Shown here in pieces: positions 8,595 to 18,299 of a stretch of 64,000 bases of DNA. Numbering within the stretch: the stretch's first letter is position 1; each line of letters opens with the position of its first letter. This stretch comes from Bacteroidota bacterium. Its GTDB lineage: Bacteria; Bacteroidota; Bacteroidia; AKYH767-A; 2013-40CM-41-45. The DNA lies in assembly GCA_016713765.1 (NCBI GenBank), contig JADJON010000001.1, forward strand, positions 2,662,193 to 2,726,192, written 5' to 3'. Both the position numbers and the translations under genes were made by a program. The notes under the pieces were generated by a model. The model worked only from the letters and a program-made list of their open reading frames with translations, was not told the DNA's origin and did no database searches.

Positions 8595-10157
8595 ATGCGT
8601 GATCTGGCCCGACAACGAAGGCAGCGCTATCAACGCAAGCTCTTTCTCCGGCACGACCTTCCCGCCGGATTGTATGTATTCCTGGTCGCGCTGCCACTCT
8701 GCCTTGGCATTGCCCTTGCCTCCGGAGCGCCCTTGTATGCCGGAATCATCTCCGGCATCGTTGGCGGTCTCTTTGTTTCACTCGTGAGCGGATCCGCCCT
8801 CGGCGTTTCGGGGCCGGCAGCGGGTTTGACCACCATCGTTGCAGCCTCCATTGCCATTCATGGCGACTTCCGATCTTTCCTCTTCGCGGTCATGATCGCC
8901 GGGCTGTTCCAGGTGGGTCTTGGCGTGCTGCGCCTGGGTACGATCGCCCGTTTCTTTCCATCCGCGGTCATCAAAGGGATGCTCGCCGCCATCGGGATCC
9001 TCCTGATCAGCAAACAGATCCCGGTTTCCATCGGTTACAATCAGCCCGATTTCTGGTCGAGTGGGTTTCTCGAGCTCTTCCAGTCGAAACACGTGTTGTC
9101 GAACTTGCTTGATTTGAACGAACACATCAGCCGCAGCGCGATCATCATCACCCTTTGCAGCCTGGGAACGCTTGCCTTGTTCCGCAGGTTGCAACAACCC
9201 TGGGCGAAGAGCATTCCGGCTCCACTGCTGGCCGTGCTGATCGGGGTCCTGTGCAACGAACTTTTCTCCCTTCTGGATAGTGGGGCACTAAAACCTACGC
9301 AGTTGGTGAATATTCCATCCAACCTTTTTCAGGAATTTCAGTGGCCGGATTATCATCGTATCAGTTCCTGGGAACAGACGATCCGGGACGGCCTGCTGAT
9401 CGGTCTGGTTGCTTCGTTGGAAACACTGCTGTGTGTGGAAGCGATCGACAAGTTAGACATCCATAACCGCATCACGCCGCCGAACCGTGAACTCATCGCG
9501 CAGGGAACCGGCAATATCCTTTGCGGGGTGCTGGGCGGGCTGCCGATGACCGCTGTGATCGTACGCGGTGCCGCGAATGTTCAGGCCGGGGCACGGAGCC
9601 GCTGGTCGTCGTTCATGCATGGCGTCTTTTTGCTGCTCGCCGTGCTCCTGATCCCGTCGCTGCTCAACCGGATCCCCTACGCGGCTTTAGCAGCCATCCT
9701 GCTCTTCACCGGTTACAACCTGACGCCTCCCCGCCTCTATCGGAACATCTGGAGGCAGGGAATGACCCAGTTTCTTCCGTTCATCCTTACGATTGTCGTC
9801 ATCCTACTGACCGACCTCATAATCGGTGTCAGCATCGGCTTGTTATTGTCCGTTTATTTTATCGTGCAGAATAATTTCCAGGCGGAATTTCGTCTTGAAC
9901 GCACCAAGCGGCATGAAACCGACCATGTGTACATCACGCTGAATACGAATGTCACATTCTTGAACAAGGTCAAGATCGCGCAGTTGTTGGATAAGATCGA
10001 ACCCTACACCGTATTGACGATTGATGGTGCGAACAGCAACTTCATCGACTACGATGTGCGGGAAGTCATCAGCGATTTCGCGTTGAAAGCGAAAGAACGA
10101 CACATCGAATTGCACCTGATCGGTATCGAAACCGTGCAGGTGGATTTCATGCATTGA
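8595..10157 (+). CDS. SulP family anion transporter (SLC26-like)
   Basis: A 520-residue inner-membrane protein with 10 or more hydrophobic helices and the SulP hallmark near the N-terminus (DLPAGLYVFLVALPLCLGIALASGAPLYAG, then GSALGVSGPAAGLT). A soluble C-terminal region (residues about 430-520, TLNTNVTFLNKVKIAQLLDKI, VLTIDGANSNFIDYDV) has the form of a STAS domain. The family moves sulfate, bicarbonate, chloride or dicarboxylates; the substrate cannot be read from sequence. No carbonic anhydrase gene is adjacent. The gene ends at a bidirectional terminator shared with lon. Confidence 0.9.
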   Translation: MRDLARQRRQRYQRKLFLRHDLPAGLYVFLVALPLCLGIALASGAPLYAGIISGIVGGLFVSLVSGSALGVSGPAAGLTTIVAASIAIHGDFRSFLFAVMIAGLFQVGLGVLRLGTIARFFPSAVIKGMLAAIGILLISKQIPVSIGYNQPDFWSSGFLELFQSKHVLSNLLDLNEHISRSAIIITLCSLGTLALFRRLQQPWAKSIPAPLLAVLIGVLCNELFSLLDSGALKPTQLVNIPSNLFQEFQWPDYHRISSWEQTIRDGLLIGLVASLETLLCVEAIDKLDIHNRITPPNRELIAQGTGNILCGVLGGLPMTAVIVRGAANVQAGARSRWSSFMHGVFLLLAVLLIPSLLNRIPYAALAAILLFTGYNLTPPRLYRNIWRQGMTQFLPFILTIVVILLTDLIIGVSIGLLLSVYFIVQNNFQAEFRLERTKRHETDHVYITLNTNVTFLNKVKIAQLLDKIEPYTVLTIDGANSNFIDYDVREVISDFALKAKERHIELHLIGIETVQVDFMH

Positions 10158-10165
10158 TGGAAATA

Positions 10166-10200
10166 AAAAGCCCCGGAATCGTACGATACTCCGGGGCTTT
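10166..10200. terminator. Bidirectional terminator between the SulP gene and lon
   Basis: An inverted repeat AAAGCCCCGGA / TCCGGGGCTTT with A- and T-rich flanks on both sides. It lies between two convergent genes, just after the transporter stop (10157) and just before the lon stop (10219), so it can serve both. Confidence 0.88.
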
Positions 10201-10218
10201 CAACGGATTGGCTCTCGG

Positions 10219-12717
10219 TCAGGAAGCGTTCACCTTCTTTTTCTTTTCCTGCCCGTTGTCTTCGAATCGGATGTCCAGCGCGTCGCGCACTTTCTCTTTC
10301 AGCAGTGCATAGCGCACTACATCCATCATATCGGAAACATAATGGAAGCGCAGGTCCTTGATGTAATCCTTTCGGATATCCTCCACATCCTTCCGGTTCT
10401 CTTCGCTCAGGATGATATCCTTGATGCCCGCACGCTTGGCCGCCAGCATCTTCTCCTTGATTCCGCCCACGGGCAATACCTTTCCACGCAACGTGATTTC
10501 ACCGGTCATGGCCAGGTTGCTGCGGACTTTCCGCTGCGTGAAGGCTGATGTAAGCGCAGTCAGAATGGTAATGCCGGCCGATGGGCCATCCTTGGGTGTT
10601 GCTCCCTCCGGAACATGGATGTGGATGTCCCATTGTTCGAACACGCGATAATCGATCCCGAGTTCCTGAGCATGGGCCTTGAGGAATGCCATGGCGATCA
10701 CGGCGGATTCCTTCATCACTTCCCCGAGATTGCCGGTGATGGACAGTTTTCCCTGTCCGCGATTCAGACTGGTCTCCACGAAGAGGATATCCCCGCCCGC
10801 TGCAGTCCAGGCAAGTCCGGTAACGACACCCGCGTTCTCGTTGCCCTGGTATTTGTCCTGCTGAAAGATCGGAGGGCCTAGTATCTTGCCGACCGCTTCC
10901 ACCGAGACGGCGAGTTCATATTCTTCCTCCATCGCGACCGACTTGGCGATTGCCCGCACCACGGAAGCGATCTTCTTCTCCAGACCGCGTACGCCCGACT
11001 CACGGGTGTAGCGCTCGATGATGTGCTCGATGACTTTCGGCGACAACTTTAGCTGGTCCTTCTTCAGGCCGTGCGCCTCCAGTTGCTTCGGCAGCAGGTG
11101 GCGGATGGCGATCTGCACTTTCTCTTCCAGCGTGTACCCGTTGATTTCGATGATCTCCATCCGGTCAAGCAAGGCCGGCTGTACCCGACTCAGGGAATTC
11201 GCAGTAGCGATGAAAAGGACATTGGAAAGGTCGTAATCGACCTCCAGGTAGTTATCGTAGAACGAATTGTTCTGCTCCGGATCGAGCACTTCGAGTAAGG
11301 CGGATGATGGATCGCCGTGAAAGTCGTTTCCCAGTTTGTCCACCTCGTCAAGTACGAAGACCGGATTGGAGGATTTGGTCTTCCGAAGATTCTGAATGAT
11401 TCGCCCAGGCATGGCACCGATGTAGGTTTTCCGGTGGCCGCGGATCTCCGCCTCGTCACGCAGGCCGCCAAGCGACATGCGAACATACTTCCGGCCCAAG
11501 GCTTTGGCAATCGATTTTCCGAGCGATGTTTTCCCGACACCCGGAGGGCCGTACAGGCACATGATCGGCGACTTCATGTCGCGTTTCAACTTCAGGACGG
11601 CCAGGTACTCCAGAATGCGCTGCTTTACCTTCTCCAGTCCGTAGTGGTCCTTGTCGAGTACTTTTTGAGCGAACTTCAGATCAAAATTATCCTGCGTGAA
11701 TTCGTTCCACGGAAGGTCGAGCATCAACTCGAGATAATTCAGCAGAACCGAGTATTCCGCAGCAGCCGGATTCATGCGCGACATCCTGTCGCATTCGCGC
11801 TGGAATACATCGTTCACTTCTTTGCTCCATTTCTTCTGCTTGGCCCGTTCGCGAAGCTCCATCACTTCACGGTCGGGTGTGGAGCCTCCCAGTTCTTCCT
11901 GGATGGTCCGTAACTGCTGGTTCAGGAAATATTCCCGCTGTTGCCGGTCCAGCTCGGTCTTTACCTTGCTCTGGATCTGATTTTTCATTTCCAGCATTTG
12001 CAGCTCTTTGCCCAAATGTTCCAATACGCGCATGGCGCGTTGCTTCGGGTCGGCGATCTCCAGCAATTCCTGTTTCCGGACCACATCGAGGTTCATGTTC
12101 GACGAGATGAAATTGATCAGGAAGCTCGGACTTTCGATGTTCCGGATGGCGAAGGCCGCATCGGACGGAATGTTCGGCGATTGCTGGATGATCTGGAGCG
12201 CCATGTCTTTCAAAGAAGAAACGGAAGCACCGAATTCCTTGTCATCCCCTTGAACCGCCGGTTCGGGGAAGGAACGGACTTTGCAACGGATGTAGGGTTC
12301 AGTCTGAACGGGTTGCTCCAATTGGAAACGTCGCTTACCCTGAATGATAATGGTGGTATTTCCATCCGGCATACGCAGCATCTTCATCACATTGGCAACC
12401 GTTCCAATGCTGTGCAGATCGGTGACCTTCGGATCCTCGATACTCACGTCACGTTGCGCCACCACGCCGATCACCTTATCGCCCTTGTAAGCGTCTTTGA
12501 TTAGGTTGATCGACTTATCACGGCCCACGGTGATCGGAATGACCACGCCGGGAAACAACACCGTATTCCGGAGCGGCAGAATGGATAGCACATCCGGCAT
12601 CTCCTGCTGGTTCATGTTGTCCTCGTCCTCCTGGGACATGAGCGGTATGAACTCAGAGTCGTCGTCGAGTATATTCATGAGTTGCAGCGGCAGTTGCTTG
12701 TTGTCATTTTGGATCAT
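10219..12717 (-). CDS. lon: ATP-dependent protease La (Lon)
   Basis: An 832-residue (chosen start) cytosolic AAA+ protease. The N-terminal substrate-recognition domain begins at LSILPLRNTVLFPGVV. A long coiled-coil follows (QSKVKTELDRQQREYFLNQQLRTIQEELG). The ATPase has Walker A GPPGVGKTSLGKS and Walker B VFVLDEVDK. The proteolytic domain has the catalytic Ser in PKDGPSAGITIL and the catalytic Lys in GGIKEKMLAAKRAG. The start was placed at MIQNDNKQLP (12717) because the 86 upstream residues do not resemble Lon; MNILDDDSEF (12678) is an alternative. The 264 bases to the divergent aminotransferase gene hold no gene and no clear promoter that I could find. Confidence 0.96.
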   Translation of the reverse strand: MIQNDNKQLPLQLMNILDDDSEFIPLMSQEDEDNMNQQEMPDVLSILPLRNTVLFPGVVIPITVGRDKSINLIKDAYKGDKVIGVVAQRDVSIEDPKVTDLHSIGTVANVMKMLRMPDGNTTIIIQGKRRFQLEQPVQTEPYIRCKVRSFPEPAVQGDDKEFGASVSSLKDMALQIIQQSPNIPSDAAFAIRNIESPSFLINFISSNMNLDVVRKQELLEIADPKQRAMRVLEHLGKELQMLEMKNQIQSKVKTELDRQQREYFLNQQLRTIQEELGGSTPDREVMELRERAKQKKWSKEVNDVFQRECDRMSRMNPAAAEYSVLLNYLELMLDLPWNEFTQDNFDLKFAQKVLDKDHYGLEKVKQRILEYLAVLKLKRDMKSPIMCLYGPPGVGKTSLGKSIAKALGRKYVRMSLGGLRDEAEIRGHRKTYIGAMPGRIIQNLRKTKSSNPVFVLDEVDKLGNDFHGDPSSALLEVLDPEQNNSFYDNYLEVDYDLSNVLFIATANSLSRVQPALLDRMEIIEINGYTLEEKVQIAIRHLLPKQLEAHGLKKDQLKLSPKVIEHIIERYTRESGVRGLEKKIASVVRAIAKSVAMEEEYELAVSVEAVGKILGPPIFQQDKYQGNENAGVVTGLAWTAAGGDILFVETSLNRGQGKLSITGNLGEVMKESAVIAMAFLKAHAQELGIDYRVFEQWDIHIHVPEGATPKDGPSAGITILTALTSAFTQRKVRSNLAMTGEITLRGKVLPVGGIKEKMLAAKRAGIKDIILSEENRKDVEDIRKDYIKDLRFHYVSDMMDVVRYALLKEKVRDALDIRFEDNGQEKKKKVNAS

Positions 12718-12981
12718 AATGGAGAATAATGCGTCACAGTGGCAGTGCATTCCACCACAAAGGCACGCCATGGGACGGGTCGAATTCCGTGCCAGCAAGA
12801 ATACGCTGACAAAATGAGATTTTCGTCCAAAAAATGCGAATTTAATGACCTCCAGAAACGTTGTAACTGACTGTATTACAGTACACAAACCATTCTGACG
12901 TATTATTTGAGCAAAGTGTGAAACAAAAGGCCTTCGCCGGGGGTAATGATTCCTATTATCTGCGTAGGTTTGCAAGCTTCT

Positions 12982-14181
12982 ATGAGTACCTCTTCTTTAT
13001 CCCAGAGGGTTCAGCAACTGGCTGAAAGTCAGACGATCGGAATGGCCAAGTTGAGCCGGGAACTCGCTTCCAAGGGTATCGACGTCATCAACCTCAGCTT
13101 AGGTGAACCGGACTTCGTGACCCCTTCACATATCCGGGAAGCGGCCAAGAAAGCCATCGACGATGGCTTCACATTCTATCCTCCTATCGCTGGCTACGCG
13201 GAATTGAGGAAAGCCATCTCGGCGAAATTCCAACGGGAAAACCAGCTTGACTACAAACCCGACCAGGTCGTGGTTTCCACCGGCGCAAAGCAGGCCATTG
13301 CCAATGTGGTGCTCTGCCTGGTTAATCCCGGCGACGAAGTCATTATCCCATTACCGTATTGGGTGAGTTATATCGAGATCGTCAAATTAGCCGAAGGAAA
13401 AACGGTGGCGGTGAACACGACGGTTGAGGCAGACTTCAAGATGACGGCGGAGCAACTGGAAGCCGCTATCACACCGCGTACCAAGTTGCTCATCTTCTCC
13501 TCTCCGTGCAATCCGACCGGATCGGTCTATACCCGGGAAGAGTTGGAAGCCATTGCCAAGGTACTCGCGCGTCATCCGCAGGTGTACATTCTGTCTGACG
13601 AGATCTACGAACATATTAATTTTCTCGATGCCCATCAGAGCATCGCCCAATTCGAGTCTGTCCGTGACCGGGTGATTATCGTGAATGGCGTTTCCAAAGG
13701 ATACGCCATGACCGGCTGGAGGATCGGTTATATCGGTGCACCGAAGTTCATCGCCGATGCCTGCGACAAGATGCAGGGACAATTCACGTCAGCCGCATCT
13801 TCCATCGCGCAAAAAGCCGCGGAAGCTGCATTGAATCTCGACAACCGACCGACACTCGACATGCGTGACGCGTTTCTACGCCGTCGCGACCTTGTCATAG
13901 AAGGGCTGAAAAAAATACCGGGGCTGCGGCTGAATCAGCCGAAAGGCGCGTTCTACGTATTTCCCGACATCAGCAGTTATTTCGGCAAATCGGATGGCAC
14001 CACCACCATTCACAACGCGACCGACCTCTGCATGTACCTGCTGAACACGGGACATGTCAGCGTCGTGACCGGCGAAGCGTTCGGCGCTCCGAATTGTTTC
14101 CGCCTTTCGTATGCCGCATCCGACGACAAGCTGAAGGAAGCAGTGCGCCGCATCGGCGACGCGCTTGCGAAACTTCGCTAA
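12982..14181 (+). CDS. Class I/II PLP-dependent aminotransferase (aspartate-type)
   Basis: A 399-residue fold-type I aminotransferase. The N-terminus (SQTIGMAKLSRELASKGIDVINLSLGEPDF) is characteristic of the Ib aspartate/aromatic aminotransferase subgroup. PLP contacts: SSPCNPTGSVYTREEL, LSDEIYEH (Asp of the pyridine pocket and Tyr), and the Schiff-base lysine in VSKGYAMTGWRIGY. The carboxylate-binding Arg is in NCFRLSYAAS. Likely aspartate transaminase or a broad-specificity relative. The start at 12982 (MSTSSLSQRV) was preferred over 12946, which adds an atypical 12-residue extension. It begins a run of five closely spaced forward genes. Confidence 0.9.
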   Translation: MSTSSLSQRVQQLAESQTIGMAKLSRELASKGIDVINLSLGEPDFVTPSHIREAAKKAIDDGFTFYPPIAGYAELRKAISAKFQRENQLDYKPDQVVVSTGAKQAIANVVLCLVNPGDEVIIPLPYWVSYIEIVKLAEGKTVAVNTTVEADFKMTAEQLEAAITPRTKLLIFSSPCNPTGSVYTREELEAIAKVLARHPQVYILSDEIYEHINFLDAHQSIAQFESVRDRVIIVNGVSKGYAMTGWRIGYIGAPKFIADACDKMQGQFTSAASSIAQKAAEAALNLDNRPTLDMRDAFLRRRDLVIEGLKKIPGLRLNQPKGAFYVFPDISSYFGKSDGTTTIHNATDLCMYLLNTGHVSVVTGEAFGAPNCFRLSYAASDDKLKEAVRRIGDALAKLR

Positions 14182-14227
14182 TTTCCGGGAGACAGTCCAT
14201 CCTGTCACCGGTAACGAATCATTTGTC

Positions 14228-15238
14228 ATGGCTACCCGAAAAACCTCCGCCATCGATACGCTTTTCCGGTCCATGGAAAAGCTCAACGTGCTCGTGATCG
14301 GCGACGTGATGTTGGACGCGTACCTCTGGGGCAACGTGGACCGGATCTCGCCGGAAGCACCTGTTCCGATCGTATCCATCCGCAAGAAGGAAAACCGGCT
14401 TGGCGGCGCCGCCAACGTGGCGATCAACGTACGCGCTCTTGGTGCTACGCCCCTGCTCTGCTCGGTCATCGGCAGCGATACGAACGGCCGGGACTTCATC
14501 GAGCTGATGCAACAACTCGGTCTCAGCACCGAAGGGATCGTGCAGTCGCCGGATCGTCCGACCACCGTTAAAACGCGCGTGATCGGCAACAACCATCAGA
14601 TGCTGCGGGTCGACGAAGAATCGGATTCGGATATCCCCGTCGCGGAACGCAAGCAATTACTCGGACGTATCGAGAGTTTTCTCGATGTCCGTAAAGTCGA
14701 TGTCATCGTATTTGAGGATTACGACAAAGGGATCATCAACAAAGCGCTGATCGAGGCCGTGGTCCGCATGGCACGATCCCGCCACATCCCCGTCGCAGTG
14801 GATCCCAAAAAACGAAACTTCAACCACTACCGGAATGTTACCCTCTTGAAACCCAATCTGAAGGAACTCCGGGAAGGCATGAAGCTGGATCTTGATAAAA
14901 ATGACCTGAACGCCATTAGTTCAGCGGTTCGCAAATTGTGCAAGGATCTCCAGCTCGGCTCGGTCTTGCTTACCCTCTCCGAAAAAGGCATCCTGCATTC
15001 CGACGGAACGGAGGAACTCCTCGTGCCTGCACATATCCGGAATATCGCGGATGTTTCCGGCGCAGGTGACACGGTCATCAGTGTGGCGGCTTGTTGCCTG
15101 GCACTGGGCGTTTCGCCCACGCTGTTGTCCAGCCTTTCGAATCTCGCCGGTGGACTGGTTTGCGAATCCGTGGGCGTTGTTCCGGTCGATAAGGAACAAT
15201 TATTCCGCGAAGCGAAGCGACTCAAACTCGGTGCCTGA
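14228..15238 (+). CDS. RfaE1-like PfkB-family sugar kinase
   Basis: A 336-residue ribokinase-fold kinase most like the kinase half of HldE (D-glycero-beta-D-manno-heptose-7-phosphate kinase, RfaE1) of lipopolysaccharide heptose synthesis. The N-terminal motif VLVIGDVMLDAYLWGNVDRISPEAPVP and GGAANVAIN fit this group, and the PfkB C-terminal signature DVSGAGDTVISV carries the catalytic Asp. The nucleotidylyltransferase half is absent, as in organisms with separate hldA and hldC. The substrate is inferred. The start at 14228 (MATRKTSAID) is preferred over 14165, which overlaps the upstream gene and adds non-family sequence. The stop overlaps the menG start. Confidence 0.82.
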   Translation: MATRKTSAIDTLFRSMEKLNVLVIGDVMLDAYLWGNVDRISPEAPVPIVSIRKKENRLGGAANVAINVRALGATPLLCSVIGSDTNGRDFIELMQQLGLSTEGIVQSPDRPTTVKTRVIGNNHQMLRVDEESDSDIPVAERKQLLGRIESFLDVRKVDVIVFEDYDKGIINKALIEAVVRMARSRHIPVAVDPKKRNFNHYRNVTLLKPNLKELREGMKLDLDKNDLNAISSAVRKLCKDLQLGSVLLTLSEKGILHSDGTEELLVPAHIRNIADVSGAGDTVISVAACCLALGVSPTLLSSLSNLAGGLVCESVGVVPVDKEQLFREAKRLKLGA

Positions 15239-15969
15239 TGGGAACGACGGTCAGACCGTATAAGGAATCGAATGCAGCGAAGAAAGATCAGGTCGCACGC
15301 ATGTTCAACAACATCGCGTGGCGGTACGACTTTCTCAATCGCTTTCTATCGCTCGGGATCGATCGGGTATGGCGTAAAAAAGCCATTCGCACCCTCCGCC
15401 CCCATCAACCGCGTCAGGTACTCGACATCGCCACCGGTACGGGGGATCTCGCGATCGAAGCCTTGAAACTCAATCCCGACCAGGTTACCGGAGTTGACAT
15501 TTCGGTCGACATGCTACGCATCGGTCGTGAGAAGCTGAAGCGAAAAGGACTCAGCGACAAGATTCACCTGCTGGAAGGAGATTCGGAAAAGCTTATTTTC
15601 AACGACAATAAGTTCGATGCGGTGACCGTTGCTTTCGGGGTCCGGAATTTCGAGCACCTGCAGGACGGCCTCCGGGAAATACTCCGGGTCTTACGCCCCG
15701 GCGGAGTTGTCATGATCCTCGAATTTTCCCAGCCGCGAAACGCCCTGATGAATCGCCTCTACCAATTCTACTCAACCCGGATCACTCCCTGGTTCGGACG
15801 CAAGATTTCCAAAGATCCGCAGGCGTACACCTACCTTCACGAATCCATTGCCGCATTCCCTTCCGGTCAGGATTTTCTACGCATCATGGAATCCTGCGGA
15901 TTTCAAAAGACCGTTGTGAAGCCTATGACCTTCGGCGTCGTTTCCATCTATACCGGTTTCAAGCCCTGA
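15238..15969 (+). CDS. menG: Demethylmenaquinone methyltransferase (UbiE/MenG)
   Basis: A 243-residue class I SAM methyltransferase. Motif I is LDIATGTGDLAIEAL, the acidic post-I loop is VTGVDIS, and family signatures include YDFLNRFLSLGIDRVWRKK near the N-terminus and FGVRNFEHLQDGLREILRVLRPGG. It performs the last C-methylation of menaquinone, the main quinone of Bacteroidota. The start codon overlaps the previous stop (TGATG), and porT begins five bases after its stop. menG beside porT is a common Bacteroidota arrangement. Confidence 0.94.
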   Translation: MGTTVRPYKESNAAKKDQVARMFNNIAWRYDFLNRFLSLGIDRVWRKKAIRTLRPHQPRQVLDIATGTGDLAIEALKLNPDQVTGVDISVDMLRIGREKLKRKGLSDKIHLLEGDSEKLIFNDNKFDAVTVAFGVRNFEHLQDGLREILRVLRPGGVVMILEFSQPRNALMNRLYQFYSTRITPWFGRKISKDPQAYTYLHESIAAFPSGQDFLRIMESCGFQKTVVKPMTFGVVSIYTGFKP

Positions 15970-15974
15970 TCGTT

Positions 15975-16694
15975 TTGCGCGGATTCAAAAACATAACAGT
16001 GTTGGCCGGCTTGCTGCTCGTATTGCAGTGGACCGACTCCCGTGCGCAGTTACACACACAGCCGTTGAACCTGGGCCGTTACGACAAGCAAAAGATCCAC
16101 TTCGGTTTCAGCCTGGGCATCAACTCGGCGAACTTCCGGGTGAACCTGGCCGACGATCTGATGAATCGGGACAGCATTTATCGCGTCGATCCGGATCCGG
16201 TGACGGGTTTGAATCTCGGGATCATCTCGAACTTGAGGATCGGCGATCACTTTGACCTGCGTTTCATCCCCGCACTGTCTTTTTGCCAGCGTGGACTGGT
16301 GTATGACTTCGTGTACCCGGCCGGCGGAACCGCCACGGTCGTGAAGCAGGTGGAGTCCACCTACCTGGAGTTCCCCGTCATGCTGAAATTCAAAAGTCGA
16401 CGGGTGAACAATTACCGCGTATACGTGCTCGGCGGCGGGCGCTACTCGATCGACATGGTCTCCCAAGCCAAAGTGAAGCAGAAGGATAAGGACATTATCA
16501 AGCTCAGCCGAAACGACTATGGCTACGAGATCGGGATCGGGTTCGACTTTTATCTCGAATATTTCAAGTTCTCTCCGGAGATCAAAATGTTCCAGGGTCT
16601 TCCGAATTTGCTTGTCCGGGAGAATACTCCCTACAGTTCGCCTATCGACGCCTTGAACTCCAAGATCTTTTTCCTGACCTTCAACTTCGAATAA
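15975..16694 (+). CDS. porT: PorT family outer-membrane protein (T9SS-associated)
   Basis: A 239-residue beta-barrel-type protein with a signal peptide (ITVLAGLLLVLQWTDSRAQ). Alternating amphipathic strands run throughout (IHFGFSLGINSANFRV, YLEFPVMLKFKSRRVNNYRVYVLGGGRYSID) and it ends in a terminal aromatic strand (NSKIFFLTFNFE). PorT is a component of, or is needed for, the type IX secretion system in Porphyromonas and Flavobacterium (SprT). The start is a TTG codon at 15975; no ATG fits before the signal peptide. The T9SS cargo genes elsewhere in this window agree with a functional system. Confidence 0.87.
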   Translation: MRGFKNITVLAGLLLVLQWTDSRAQLHTQPLNLGRYDKQKIHFGFSLGINSANFRVNLADDLMNRDSIYRVDPDPVTGLNLGIISNLRIGDHFDLRFIPALSFCQRGLVYDFVYPAGGTATVVKQVESTYLEFPVMLKFKSRRVNNYRVYVLGGGRYSIDMVSQAKVKQKDKDIIKLSRNDYGYEIGIGFDFYLEYFKFSPEIKMFQGLPNLLVRENTPYSSPIDALNSKIFFLTFNFE

Positions 16695-16721
16695 GCTTCA
16701 GGCCTTCCGGGCCATCCCACT

Positions 16722-18299
16722 ATGATTCATTCGCTCGAGCTGGTCCTTCTTCCCGAAGAGGCGGCAGACCAATCGGCACAAATGCGGCAGGCGGCTTCGC
16801 TGCTCAGGGTACCGCCCTCCCGCATTCGGCTGGTACTGCGCAAGCGTTCCATCGATGCCCGTGGCCGACAGGTTCGCATACGGTTATTCGTGGATGCCTA
16901 TGTCGACGAACTGCCGGCGCCTCCCGTCGATCTTTCCACCCTCTATCAATTCAGGAAAGACGTATCCAACGCACCAACCGTCGTTGTCATTGGCCTGGGC
17001 CCGGCAGGAATGTTCGCAGCGTTGAGGCTGATCGAACTGGGCTATCGCCCGCTCGTGATAGAACGCGGCAAGGATGTTCGTAGCCGCCGACGCGACCTTG
17101 CCTTACTCAACCGCGCGGGTGAAGTCGACCCGGATTCCAACTATTGCTTCGGCGAGGGCGGCGCGGGTACTTATTCCGATGGAAAGCTATACACACGTTC
17201 CGGAAAGCGAGGCGACATTCAGCGCATCTTGTCGATCCTGGTACTCCACGGCGCCGATCCTTCCATCCTCATCGATGCGCATCCGCACATCGGCACCAAC
17301 CGATTGCCGCAGGTGGTGCAGGCAATTCGTCAAACCATCCTCGATGCGGGAGGAGAAATTCGCTTCTCTTCACGATTGACCGATCTCCAAATAACTGAGC
17401 AGCGACTTCGGACTGTAACGGTGACCAGTGTGGAAACCGGCACGGAGACTGAACTGCCGGCACAGGACCTGATCCTGGCAACGGGGCATTCAGCACGTGA
17501 TGTGTATGAATTGCTTTTTCGGAAAGGCGTACTCCTGGAAGCAAAGCCGTTCGCCCTTGGTGTCCGGGTGGAACATCCGCAAGGCATCATCGATGCGGCC
17601 CAGTATCATAGTCCCGTACGCAGCAATTGGCTGCCGCCCGCCAGTTATTCGCTGACTTGTCAGGTGGATGACCGCGGTGTCTACTCCTTTTGCATGTGCC
17701 CGGGTGGGATCATCGCACCGGCCGCCACCGCGCAGGGTGAAGTGGTGGTCAACGGCTGGTCACCTTCCAAACGCAATAACCCCTACGCGAATTCCGGCAT
17801 GGTGGTAAGCGTTGGGTTAGCGGATTTTCTTCCCTATGATGCTGCTGGCGCATTGTCGGGCTTGCGATTTCAAGCCGAAGTTGAACAGCAAGCCTTCCGG
17901 GCCGGAGGAGGAAAATTGGTGGCGCCTGCCCAGCGCCTGATCGATTTCTGTGAACGCAAGGCAAGTCGCGATCTGCCCGATTGCTCTTACTTACCGGGAA
18001 TTCGTCCGGTAAAGCTCGACGAAGTATTACCCACCACGGTGTCCAGTGCGTTACGCGAAGGACTGAAGCAATTCGGAAAGAAGATGAAAGGCTACTTTAC
18101 GAACGAAGCCGTGCTGGTCGCAACCGAATCCCGGACCTCTTCGCCTGTGCGGATTCCGAGAGACCGGGAAACGCTCATGCATCCGCAAATCGCGGGACTC
18201 TTCCCTTGTGCCGAAGGAGCGGGATATGCCGGTGGAATCGTGTCAGCGGCCATGGACGGTGAGCGCTGTGCCGAGCAATTGGTCAAAAGAAGAGGCTGA
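16722..18299 (+). CDS. FAD-dependent dehydrogenase, COG2509 family
   Basis: A 525-residue flavoprotein. The N-terminal 80 residues form a small ferredoxin-like region, followed by the dinucleotide-binding motif VVIGLGPAGMFAALRL, then ERGKDVRSRRRDL and the conserved FGEGGAGTYSDGKLYTRSG. Near the end are EGAGYAGGIVSAAMDG and a second FAD contact. These mark the COG2509 uncharacterised FAD-dependent dehydrogenases. The substrate is unknown. The stop codon touches the stop codon of the convergent RNA methyltransferase gene, with TGATCA shared as TGA|TCA and no intergenic base. Confidence 0.88.
   Translation: MIHSLELVLLPEEAADQSAQMRQAASLLRVPPSRIRLVLRKRSIDARGRQVRIRLFVDAYVDELPAPPVDLSTLYQFRKDVSNAPTVVVIGLGPAGMFAALRLIELGYRPLVIERGKDVRSRRRDLALLNRAGEVDPDSNYCFGEGGAGTYSDGKLYTRSGKRGDIQRILSILVLHGADPSILIDAHPHIGTNRLPQVVQAIRQTILDAGGEIRFSSRLTDLQITEQRLRTVTVTSVETGTETELPAQDLILATGHSARDVYELLFRKGVLLEAKPFALGVRVEHPQGIIDAAQYHSPVRSNWLPPASYSLTCQVDDRGVYSFCMCPGGIIAPAATAQGEVVVNGWSPSKRNNPYANSGMVVSVGLADFLPYDAAGALSGLRFQAEVEQQAFRAGGGKLVAPAQRLIDFCERKASRDLPDCSYLPGIRPVKLDEVLPTTVSSALREGLKQFGKKMKGYFTNEAVLVATESRTSSPVRIPRDRETLMHPQIAGLFPCAEGAGYAGGIVSAAMDGERCAEQLVKRRG

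Noticed and set aside
11317-11913. 198-codon forward frame over lon
   Set aside because: Antisense to the Lon ATPase domain and without motifs.
12961-12972. TAGGTTTG as the promoter of the aminotransferase gene
   Set aside because: It matches the -7 consensus but lies within ten bases of the chosen start codon and has no TTG at the -33 distance; a chance match is likely.
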